From NCBI GenBank assembly GCA_028718045.1, contig JAQUMQ010000125.1, positions 1-5,140 on the forward strand: 5,140 nucleotides of DNA, in the 5' to 3' direction. Source of the stretch: Actinomycetota bacterium. GTDB taxonomy: Bacteria > Actinomycetota > Humimicrobiia > Humimicrobiales > Humimicrobiaceae. The position numbers were made by a program, and so were the translations under genes. Each line of letters begins with the position of its first letter. The stretch's first letter is position 1. Under the pieces are notes generated by a model. It made no database searches and was not told where the DNA came from. It saw only the letters and a program-made list of their open reading frames with translations. This document shows, piece after piece, positions 1-5,140 of this stretch.

Positions 1-26
1 AGCTATTTGATTTATATGAAGAATAA
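1..26 (+). CDS. hypC: Probable C-terminal tail of HypC (partial, 5' end outside the window)
   Basis: Only the last seven codons are present, reading LFDLYEE before TAA at 24-26. The frame is that of base 3. The acidic, leucine-rich end resembles the usual C-terminal helix of HypC, the small chaperone that carries iron between HypD and the hydrogenase large subunit. The hypC-hypD gene order is very common, and the tail overlaps the hypD ATG at 16 by 11 bases, which fits translational coupling. Seven residues cannot identify a protein alone, so the call rests on context and is tentative. Confidence 0.45.
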
Positions 27-1092
27 TATAAGCAATTTAATAAACACAATAAATTCAGAAAATAAAGATATTAGACAAATAAATATAATGGAAGTTTGTG
101 GAACTCATACAATGTCTATCGGAAAAAATGGCTTAAGGCAGATTCTTCCAAAGAATATAAATCTTGTAAGCGGACCAGGCTGTCCTGTTTGCGTTACTCC
201 GGTTTCGGATATCGATAACATCATCGAACTGTCCAACAATTCCTCAAACTACATTTTTTCTTTTGGAGATATGCTTAAAATTCCGGGATCAAAATCAAAT
301 TTATACGAAAAAAAATCACAAGGAGCCAATATAAGAATATGTTATGATCCTACAGATGCACTCTGTTTCGCAAAAAGCAACCCCAAAAAAAATGTGGTAT
401 TTATTGCAATCGGATTCGAAACAACCGCCCCAATTACCGCATGCCTCATAAAAAACGCATCAAAAAATAAAATCGGCAATTTTTTTATATATAACATTCA
501 CAAGCTGATTCCGCCTGTACTTGATTTTTTGCTAAGCACCGGTAAGAAAAACAACATCGATGCTTTCTTGTGCCCTGGACACGTTTGTGCAATTACCGGA
601 AAAGCACCATTTGATTTCATATGTGAAAAATATAACAAATCTGCAGTAATAAGCGGGTTTTGCGCTGAAGATATCTTAAAATCCATATTGATGATTATAA
701 GACAATTAAATAATTCGTTTCCGAAAATTGAAATTCAGTATGATTGGGTTGTCAATGAAAACGGAAATACGGTCGCTGCAAGGTATATCGACGATGTTTT
801 CGATCGCTGTGATTCTTTTTGGCGTGGCATCGGTAAAATACGAAAAAGCGGACTTAAACTAAAACCTGAATTTAACGGTTTCGATATTAAATCAAAATTC
901 GAAACCGATGAAAGACAAGTTGCCGAACCTGAGTTTTGTAGCTGCGGAGAAATACTTAAAGGCGAAAAAAAACCTTTTGAGTGCAGATTGTTCGGAAAAT
1001 CCTGTACTCCCGACAAACCTGTCGGCCCATGCATGGTTTCATGCGAAGGAACATGCGCAGCTTACTTTAAATATGAAAAACATGAATTATAA
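16..1092 (+). CDS. hypD: [NiFe]-hydrogenase maturation protein HypD (Fe-S scaffold)
   Basis: HypD is the cytoplasmic scaffold on which HypC and HypE assemble the Fe(CN)2CO moiety of the [NiFe] active site. Counting from the ATG at 16 the protein has 358 residues, normal for the family. MEVCGTHTM places the first conserved cysteine at 28. GPGCPVC gives the cysteine pair 56 and 59. GFETTAP lies near 134-140 and CPGHVC near 186-191. The C-terminal [4Fe-4S] region is cysteine-rich (308, 310, 323, 330, 339, 343, 347), with the typical LFGKSCTP and GTCAAY stretches. The frame is open to the left edge, and a TTG at 7 is an alternative start. I prefer ATG 16, which leaves 27 residues before the CGTH cysteine, as is usual. 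No Shine-Dalgarno site precedes either start, so translation probably depends on the overlapping upstream hypC. All expected key residues are present. Confidence 0.96.
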   Translation: MKNNISNLINTINSENKDIRQINIMEVCGTHTMSIGKNGLRQILPKNINLVSGPGCPVCVTPVSDIDNIIELSNNSSNYIFSFGDMLKIPGSKSNLYEKKSQGANIRICYDPTDALCFAKSNPKKNVVFIAIGFETTAPITACLIKNASKNKIGNFFIYNIHKLIPPVLDFLLSTGKKNNIDAFLCPGHVCAITGKAPFDFICEKYNKSAVISGFCAEDILKSILMIIRQLNNSFPKIEIQYDWVVNENGNTVAARYIDDVFDRCDSFWRGIGKIRKSGLKLKPEFNGFDIKSKFETDERQVAEPEFCSCGEILKGEKKPFECRLFGKSCTPDKPVGPCMVSCEGTCAAYFKYEKHEL

Positions 1093-1138
1093 ATACTCAT
1101 AATTATCATATACGGCAAATCTATGTTTTGGATTTTTA

Positions 1139-1200
1139 TGACAATAGAAAATATCATCGACCATAGATCATCGACGATGCGCATCATTTAATTATTGTTA
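1139..1200 (+). promoter_or_regulatory. Structured hypD-hypE spacer (dyads and direct repeat)
   Basis: The 140 bases between hypD and hypE hold no convincing gene. An 8-base stem with one G-T pair joins 1139-1146 to 1193-1200. Inside it are two copies of ATCATCGAC (1153-1161 and 1167-1175) and a perfect 10-base palindrome GATGCGCATC (1176-1185). This patch is richer in CG steps than its AT-rich surroundings. It could be an operator, an RNA processing site or an mRNA hairpin ahead of hypE. The sequence shows the symmetry; any function is inference. I find no good -35/-10 pair here. Confidence 0.35.
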
Positions 1201-1232
1201 ATCGCAAGCAAACATGAATTCAAATAAATACA

Positions 1233-2273
1233 ATGAATGGCTTAAACAAAAAAAAGAAACTTAACGATAAAAATATTTTGCTTTCCCATGGTGACGGTGG
1301 TTTAAAAACAAGAGAACTGATCGACGCCTTAATAATAAAATATTTTGGTAACAAAATTTTAAACAAACTGGAAGACAGCGCAATCATTTCTGAGCTAAAT
1401 AGCAAAATAGCATATACTACAGATAGTTTTGTGGTTAAGCCTTTGTTTTTTCCGGGCGGAGATATAGGAAAATTAAGCATATGCGGAACTATTAATGATC
1501 TTGCATCTGCTGGTGCGGCTCCGATAGCTTTAAGTATGGGTTTAATCCTTGAGGAAGGTTTCGAAATAAAGCATTTGGAAAAGATACTTGAGTCTGCTTC
1601 AAATGTTTTAAAAGAAACAAATACGTTTATAGTGACAGGAGATATAAAAGTCGTAGAAAAAAATTGTATAGATAAAATATTTATCAATACTTCGGGTATA
1701 GGATCTATTTCTAAAAATATAAATATTTCATCCGAAAATATCAAACCTGGAGACAAAATTTTAATTAACGGAAGTATAGCAGAACATGGTCTTGCCGTCT
1801 TGAGTTCCAGACCCGAATTTAATTTCAAAACAAACATAGTAAGCGATTGTGCACCTTTATGCTCACTCGTTAAGGATATGCTTGATATTTCCGATAAAAT
1901 TCACGCATTAAGAGATGCGACAAGAGGAGGCATTGCCTCAATATTGCACGAAATGGCAAATGTTTCGAAAAAAAGAATAGATATTTATGAGGAATTGCTT
2001 CCCATCAAAAAAGAAGTAAAGAGTCTTTGCGGATTTTTAGGCCTCGATCCGCTTTATATCGCAAACGAAGGTAAAATTATTGTTTTTGCTGATCCATATG
2101 ATTCAGATAAAATTCTACGGACAATGAAAAAAAATAAATATGGCATTGATTCCCGTATTATTGGAGAAGTATCCGAAAATTTTGAAAAAAGCGCAGTTAT
2201 TTATCATACTAAAATTGGCACCACCATATTAGTAGACAGTTTTTATAGTGAACAATTGCCAAGAATTTGTTAA
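1233..2273 (+). CDS. hypE: [NiFe]-hydrogenase maturation protein HypE (carbamoyl dehydratase)
   Basis: HypE accepts a carbamoyl group from HypF on its C-terminal cysteine, dehydrates it with ATP to a thiocyanate, and passes cyanide to iron on HypC-HypD. The 346-residue product has the PurM-like layout: HGDGG at 19-23 (HGSGG in most members), TTDSFVV at 62-68, GTINDLASAGA at 85-95, TGDIKVV at 135-141 (usually TGDTKVV), RDATRGG at 227-233, ANEGK at 277-281 and a terminal PRIC with Cys346 as the last residue. The intact PRIC end argues for a functional enzyme. The ATG at 1233 is the only good start in frame, because a TGA lies at 1215-1217. It gives a lysine-rich lead of about 18 residues before HGDGG. 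No Shine-Dalgarno site is visible. The gene lies 140 bases after hypD, and its TAA overlaps the stop codon of the opposing small gene. Confidence 0.96.
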   Translation: MNGLNKKKKLNDKNILLSHGDGGLKTRELIDALIIKYFGNKILNKLEDSAIISELNSKIAYTTDSFVVKPLFFPGGDIGKLSICGTINDLASAGAAPIALSMGLILEEGFEIKHLEKILESASNVLKETNTFIVTGDIKVVEKNCIDKIFINTSGIGSISKNINISSENIKPGDKILINGSIAEHGLAVLSSRPEFNFKTNIVSDCAPLCSLVKDMLDISDKIHALRDATRGGIASILHEMANVSKKRIDIYEELLPIKKEVKSLCGFLGLDPLYIANEGKIIVFADPYDSDKILRTMKKNKYGIDSRIIGEVSENFEKSAVIYHTKIGTTILVDSFYSEQLPRIC

Positions 2274-2521
2274 ATTTTTTTTAAACCATCATATATCTTT
2301 TCAAATTCTTTTATATTGTCATCCAAATTCGAATTCGAAATAAAAAGACTTGCAAGCGATTTCCTCAATGAAAGAGATTTTGCAGGTGCTTCAATCTGAT
2401 CTGCGCCGGCTTGTATTTCCCTTATGATATATTTAATTGCATCCGAAATTTCTTTTAACGTGTTGGATTTGGCAATCACGAGATCACAGATATTTATGAT
2501 ATCCGCTACTTCTTTTTGCAT
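2270..2521 (-). CDS. Unrecognised 83-residue helical protein
   Basis: I do not recognise this protein. It starts at ATG (complement of 2519-2521) with a perfect AAAGGAG six bases upstream and a good promoter further up, so it is very likely a real gene. The product has no cysteine pair, signal peptide or membrane segment. It looks almost wholly helical, with probable helices near residues 3-17, 20-37, 44-59 and 65-82, alternating charged and hydrophobic residues, and one internal GADQIEAPAKS turn. A single Cys12 is present. This pattern suggests a small soluble helical-bundle or dimerising protein. It is downstream of the hydrogenase protease on the same strand, separated by 172 bases, and converges with hypE. 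A hydrogenase-related role is possible from location only. Its stop (2270-2272) overlaps the hypE stop by two bases. Confidence 0.78.
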   Translation of the reverse strand: MQKEVADIINICDLVIAKSNTLKEISDAIKYIIREIQAGADQIEAPAKSLSLRKSLASLFISNSNLDDNIKEFEKIYDGLKKI

Positions 2522-2527
2522 TACTGA

Positions 2528-2534
2528 CTCCTTT
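2528..2534 (-). promoter_or_regulatory. Ribosome binding site AAAGGAG of the 83-residue gene
   Basis: The - strand reads AAAGGAG, then six bases, then ATG. This near-ideal Shine-Dalgarno site fixes the start at 2521. It stands out because hypD, hypE and the protease lack recognisable sites. Confidence 0.85.
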
Positions 2535-2558
2535 CACGTAATGTGTTTATAATAATCT

Positions 2559-2568
2559 GATTGCAATC
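2559..2568. promoter_or_regulatory. 10-base palindrome GATTGCAATC at the likely transcription start
   Basis: The perfect palindrome lies just downstream of the -10 element (2577-2582), at about +1 to +11 of the predicted transcript of the 83-residue gene. This is a position where repressors often bind. Such short AT-rich palindromes also occur by chance, so the operator role is only a suggestion. Confidence 0.3.
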
Positions 2569-2576
2569 TTGTATTC

Positions 2577-2604
2577 ATAATATTTTTATAACAATATTTG
2601 TCAA
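2577..2604 (-). promoter_or_regulatory. Predicted sigma-70-type promoter for the 83-residue gene
   Basis: On the - strand an exact TTGACA (-35, 2599-2604) is followed after 16 bases by TATTAT (-10, 2577-2582, five of six consensus bases). Transcription would start near 2570, giving a leader of about 48 bases to the ATG. A second overlapping pair, TTGCTG with 16 bases to TATAAA, could also serve. AT-rich DNA gives many chance -10 matches, but an exact -35 at proper spacing ahead of a gene with a strong ribosome site is persuasive. Confidence 0.55.
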
Positions 2605-2666
2605 ATCAGCAATTTTTTATTTTGTTAAGCAGTGAATTTTTTTACCGTATCTTTAAACATTATAAC

Positions 2667-2698
2667 ATTAATTTTGTAATTATAGTTACAAAATTAAT
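2667..2698. repeat. Perfect 13-bp inverted repeat at the end of the protease gene
   Basis: The arms 2667-2679 and 2686-2698 are exact reverse complements around a 6-base centre. The right arm contains the protease stop codon (2694-2696). The core reads TTGTAA, six bases, TTACAA, an arrangement like the half-sites of CRP/FNR-family regulators and partly like Rex sites. Each arm has a single G or C, so the RNA hairpin would be weak. No T-run follows on either strand, so it is not a canonical intrinsic terminator. On the - strand a TATAAT lies directly beyond it (2659-2664). It may be an operator or a poor terminator. Confidence 0.55.
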
Positions 2699-3203
2699 AT
2701 CCTATTTCCTGTATTACGTTAGAAATAATTTCAGGAATTTTGCACTCAATTTCAGGTGAAATCTTTTCTCCGTATCCGATTACCTTTGGCTTGATTCCTA
2801 TAACCGTAATATCAAAATTTACATCCAAAGAATTCATTAAATCAAATACCTGCGTAAGGTTAAGATCATGAAGAGAGCAGCTCTTTAGCCTTTTTTCGTC
2901 AAACTTCTCTATCTTGTTTGCTTTGAATTTAACGACTTCGCCTATATCCTGCCCCACATCGACTGCATCTATTATTATGACTTTATCAGATTCCTTAATC
3001 GTAAGTATCAAATCTATTCCCGAAGTTCCGCCGTCGATCAAAACAACATTTTTATGATCATCCGAAAAATTCATCTTATTTAATTCTTCGATAACCCTTA
3101 TGCCTATACCGTCATCACTCATGAACATATTGCCAAAGCCTATTACCTTATAAATAGTACCGACATCGGTCTTTTTTTTAATCTCATGCATATACGTCTT
3201 CAT
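2694..3203 (-). CDS. [NiFe]-hydrogenase maturation endopeptidase (HycI/HyaD/HybD family)
   Basis: This family removes the C-terminal peptide of the hydrogenase large subunit after nickel insertion, which lets the active site close. Counting from the ATG at 3203 (169 residues), KVIGFGNMFMSDDGIG spans about 19-34 with the metal-binding acidic residue at Asp31. IDGGTSG follows at 56-62, IIIDAVDVG near 76-84 with Asp79, and SLHDLN with His112. These match the nickel-sensing Asp/Glu, Asp and His of the family. The start is uncertain. A TTG at 3239 would add 12 residues and an ATG at 3191 would remove four, and none has a clear Shine-Dalgarno site. Most relatives begin only a few residues before VIGFGN, so all choices leave an extra charged N-terminus. 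The gene lies 65 bases after the large subunit gene on the same strand, so that subunit is its obvious substrate. Confidence 0.92.
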   Translation of the reverse strand: MKTYMHEIKKKTDVGTIYKVIGFGNMFMSDDGIGIRVIEELNKMNFSDDHKNVVLIDGGTSGIDLILTIKESDKVIIIDAVDVGQDIGEVVKFKANKIEKFDEKRLKSCSLHDLNLTQVFDLMNSLDVNFDITVIGIKPKVIGYGEKISPEIECKIPEIISNVIQEIGY

Positions 3204-3268
3204 GAATTCATGTGGTTTTATTTCAAACAAGTTCCGCAAACAATCGATACTTTAATAAAATCAAAATA

Positions 3269-4570
3269 TTATTTATTTATAAGTTTTACATTCAGATAAT
3301 GAGTCGAGCACGAAATACATGGATCATACGCTCTTATAAGCATCTCCATCGAAAATCTTATTTCGTCTTCGGTTTTATCTATTATCAGCGGCAAATACGC
3401 GTCCATATCTTTTTCGACATTTGCATAGTTCATGTTTGTGGGAATAATCAGATTTGCTTTTGACACTTTGCCTTCATTATCATAAGTATAATCATGAATC
3501 AATAATCCTCTTGGAGCTTCAACTGCTCCTACTCCCCTCCCGGCTTTTATGTTTATGTCAGCCATGATTTTACTTTCATCAAGACCTGAATTCATTATTT
3601 TATCGATAAGATCGATGCTGTCATCGATACTGTGAACGATTTCGACAAACTGGGCAAAATTATTCATAAACGTATTAAAACAAGGATTTTTTAATCCCAG
3701 TTCTTCTGCATATGTTTTAGCCTTGTCGGAAAGTTTATCATAGTTATTATTAAATCTTGCCAGAGCTCCTACCAGAAAAGAATCTCTTGTAGCCCAACAA
3801 TGTTTGCCTGTGGAATGCTTTACAACTTTTTCGTTTATTTTTGTTAAATATTGTTGATCGTTTATCGTCCATCCGTCAGATGATTTTATAGCACCGTCAT
3901 ATAAGGCATAATCCTTTTTATCCGTAAGTGAAATATACTCCGTTTCTCTTTCGAAATCAGGTACTTTCAGTGTCTTTAAAATTTTTAATGATTTCTCCAG
4001 ATCGGGATATGTGGACTTTAACATATTTTTCATATTCATCATTTCTTCTTCGGTAGGAATTTTTGTAAATCCGCCCACGACCGTCGTTATGGGATGAACT
4101 GCCCTTCCCCCGATTATTCTTACCATTTCATTGGCTGTTTGCTTAAGTCTTAATGCAATTTTAACCACATCCGGGTTTGTTTTGACAAGAGGGATAACGC
4201 TTCCGACTCCAAAAAAGTCGGGTGCGGCAAGAAAGTATACGTGTAAAGTGTTGCTTTGAACGCATTCATGATGAATAATCAGCTTTCTGAAGTCAAGAGT
4301 CTGTTCTGAAGGTTTAACCCCGAATGCAGTTTCGGTAGCTTTTATGGAAGCATAGGTATGAGCAACAGAGCAAATTCCACAAATTCTTGAAGTGATGTGA
4401 GAGGGTTCATTCCAGTTTCTTCCGACAAGCATGGCTTCAAAAAATCTCGGAGACTCGGGTATTCTCATTATAAGTTCTTCTACTTTCCTGTTTTTAACAT
4501 CTATTACAAGGTCTCCATGACCTTCCACTCTTGAAATTGGAGATACTTCTATATTGATATTTTCTGCCAT
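3269..4570 (-). CDS. mvhA: Group 3 [NiFe]-hydrogenase large subunit (MvhA/VhuA-like)
   Basis: This catalytic subunit binds the NiFe(CN)2CO centre and splits or forms H2 in the cytoplasm. The 433-residue product has RVEGHG at 14-19 (proton-path Glu16), RICGICSVAH with nickel ligands Cys64 and Cys67 plus His71, GGRAVHPITT near 154-163, EAPRG near 351-355, and DPCISCSTH with Cys418, Cys421 and His424. Nine residues (YLNVKLINK) follow His424 and would be cut off by the adjacent protease. The C-terminal SCSTH form and overall length fit group 3 rather than the membrane-bound uptake group 1 enzymes. The ATG at 4570 is chosen because GGAGG lies eight bases upstream; a TTG at 4591 gives a longer frame without support. 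The small subunit gene ends 53 bases upstream. The MvhA/VhuA assignment is by remembered motif similarity; related group 3 types are possible, so the symbol is tentative. Confidence 0.93.
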   Translation of the reverse strand: MAENINIEVSPISRVEGHGDLVIDVKNRKVEELIMRIPESPRFFEAMLVGRNWNEPSHITSRICGICSVAHTYASIKATETAFGVKPSEQTLDFRKLIIHHECVQSNTLHVYFLAAPDFFGVGSVIPLVKTNPDVVKIALRLKQTANEMVRIIGGRAVHPITTVVGGFTKIPTEEEMMNMKNMLKSTYPDLEKSLKILKTLKVPDFERETEYISLTDKKDYALYDGAIKSSDGWTINDQQYLTKINEKVVKHSTGKHCWATRDSFLVGALARFNNNYDKLSDKAKTYAEELGLKNPCFNTFMNNFAQFVEIVHSIDDSIDLIDKIMNSGLDESKIMADINIKAGRGVGAVEAPRGLLIHDYTYDNEGKVSKANLIIPTNMNYANVEKDMDAYLPLIIDKTEDEIRFSMEMLIRAYDPCISCSTHYLNVKLINK

Positions 4571-4578
4571 AATCGCAA

Positions 4579-4583
4579 CCTCC
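4579..4583 (-). promoter_or_regulatory. Ribosome binding site GGAGG of the large subunit gene
   Basis: GGAGG on the - strand sits eight bases before the ATG at 4570. It decides the start against the upstream in-frame TTG at 4591, which would overlap this site. Confidence 0.85.
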
Positions 4584-4623
4584 GAAATCAATGATACGTT
4601 AAGTATATGTTGGTTTTTATATA

Positions 4624-5140
4624 TTATTCTTGCTTTATTTTTTTGCAGGCATTGTATAAGCTGAACATATTCATTATATCCTCGACTTTTAAATCATATT
4701 TTTCCAGCAAATCTTTTTGGGCATTGATATTCGGATCATCGATAAAGCCTCTGCAAGCTTCGCACCCTGATTTTGCACTTGGACATCTGGCATTGCATCC
4801 TGCTCTTGCAATAACACCCATGCATGTTTTGCCCAAATCGTACATACAGGTATTTCCAAGTCTTTTGCATTCTATGCAAACGGGATAATTGGGAATTTCG
4901 GGTATTTTCCCGACAATTAACGATTTAATTATATCGACAATTTCAGATCTGTTTGGCGGGCAACCTCTCGCATAATAATCGACTTTGACATATTCGTCTA
5001 TAGGCTTCGTTTCAATTGCATCTATCCACTCTTTTTTATTTCCGTATACAAGCTCTTTAGCTTTTTCGACTCCATATAAATTCTTAATACAATTGATTCC
5101 TCCTATTGCGGAACACGCACCTATCGAAATAATTACTTTT
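4624..5140 (-). CDS. mvhG: Group 3 [NiFe]-hydrogenase small subunit, C-terminal part (MvhG/VhuG-like, partial)
   Basis: The reading frame is open from the right edge to TAA at 4624-4626 and gives 171 residues; the N-terminus is outside the window. The subunit carries the electron-transfer [4Fe-4S] clusters between the NiFe site and the partner protein. Visible are IGACSAIGG with Cys9 and RGCPPN with Cys60, which are the last two ligands of the proximal cluster; its first CxxC-type pair must lie in the missing part. Eight further cysteines follow at 88, 91, 98, 106, 115, 119, 126 and 129 (CIECKR, then ARAGCNARCP and CEACRG). That is enough for two more [4Fe-4S] clusters, as in group 3 small subunits. 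Roughly 90 or more residues are missing, judging from family length. An internal ATG at 4845 lies within the cluster domain and is not the true start. The large subunit follows after 53 bases, so both are surely co-transcribed. Confidence 0.93.
   Translation of the reverse strand, partial: KVIISIGACSAIGGINCIKNLYGVEKAKELVYGNKKEWIDAIETKPIDEYVKVDYYARGCPPNRSEIVDIIKSLIVGKIPEIPNYPVCIECKRLGNTCMYDLGKTCMGVIARAGCNARCPSAKSGCEACRGFIDDPNINAQKDLLEKYDLKVEDIMNMFSLYNACKKIKQE

Noticed and set aside
498..686. 62-residue open frame on the - strand inside hypD
   Set aside because: It is the antisense shadow of a well-conserved hypD region, with no ribosome site and no recognisable motif.
735..1034. 99-residue open frame on the - strand inside hypD
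   Set aside because: It mirrors the cysteine-rich HypD C-terminus; its composition is that of a complement frame and it has no start signal.
908..1102. 64-residue open frame on the + strand inside hypD
   Set aside because: It is a shifted frame over the conserved HypD iron-sulfur region, which clearly codes in the hypD frame.
1214..1264. 16-codon frame (MNSNKYNEWLKQKKET) overlapping the hypE start
   Set aside because: It has no ribosome site and is too short to separate from chance; a leader-peptide role is not supported.
1220..1837. 205-residue open frame on the - strand opposite hypE
   Set aside because: It is long but antisense to conserved HypE motifs; it is rich in Ser, Phe, Ile and Leu, as expected for the complement of Lys- and Glu-rich codons, and has no ribosome site.
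2667..2698. Reading the 13-bp inverted repeat as a standard intrinsic terminator
   Set aside because: The stem has only one G-C pair per arm and no T-run follows on either strand, so I list it as a repeat or possible operator instead.
3201..3212. 12-base palindrome CATGAATTCATG at the protease start
   Set aside because: The symmetry comes from two ATG triplets around GAATTC; it is short, and nothing nearby supports an operator.
3212..3463. 83-residue open frame on the + strand opposite the large subunit C-terminus and the intergenic region
   Set aside because: It is antisense to the conserved DPCISCSTH region and has no start signal of its own.
4607..4888. 93-residue open frame on the + strand opposite the small subunit
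   Set aside because: It is antisense to the cysteine-rich cluster domain, which is plainly coding on the other strand.
1..5140. A wholly new multi-gene system, mobile element or CRISPR array
   Set aside because: All but one gene belong to known [NiFe]-hydrogenase families; no transposase, integrase, spaced direct-repeat array or RNA gene was seen.

Overview
This AT-rich window carries parts of a [NiFe]-hydrogenase locus: maturation genes on the + strand, and the hydrogenase structural genes with their maturation protease on the - strand. The two sets converge. Between them lies one small gene I do not recognise. The host looks like an anaerobic, low-GC bacterium. It has bacterial-type Shine-Dalgarno sites (AAAGGAG, GGAGG), a TTGACA / TATTAT promoter pair, and heavy use of AAA, ATA and AGA codons. 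A Clostridia-like member of Bacillota would fit, but the sequence does not fix the phylum.

Left part, + strand (1-2273). The last codons of a probable hypC overlap the start of hypD. HypD is complete, with its CGTH, GPGCPVC and C-terminal cysteine-rich motifs. A 140-base spacer with dyad structure follows, then a complete hypE ending in the diagnostic PRIC. Together HypC, HypD and HypE build and deliver the Fe(CN)2CO group of the hydrogenase active site.

Middle, - strand (2270-2698). An 83-residue helical protein gene has a strong ribosome binding site and a good promoter of its own. Its stop codon overlaps that of hypE. A perfect 13-bp inverted repeat sits behind it, across the stop codon of the protease gene.

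Right part, - strand (2694-5140). Transcription runs from right to left: hydrogenase small subunit (N-terminus outside the window), large subunit, then the endopeptidase that trims the large subunit C-terminus. The subunits look like group 3 enzymes (MvhG/MvhA or VhuG/VhuA type, cytoplasmic). The electron-accepting partner that would fix the subgroup must lie beyond the right edge.

The window therefore supplies a near-complete maturation and structural set: cyanide/CO ligand assembly (HypC/D/E), apoprotein (large and small subunits) and final proteolysis. I see no mobile element, tRNA, rRNA or CRISPR array. I do not see a new multi-gene system. The least explained items are the 83-residue gene and the dyads around it.
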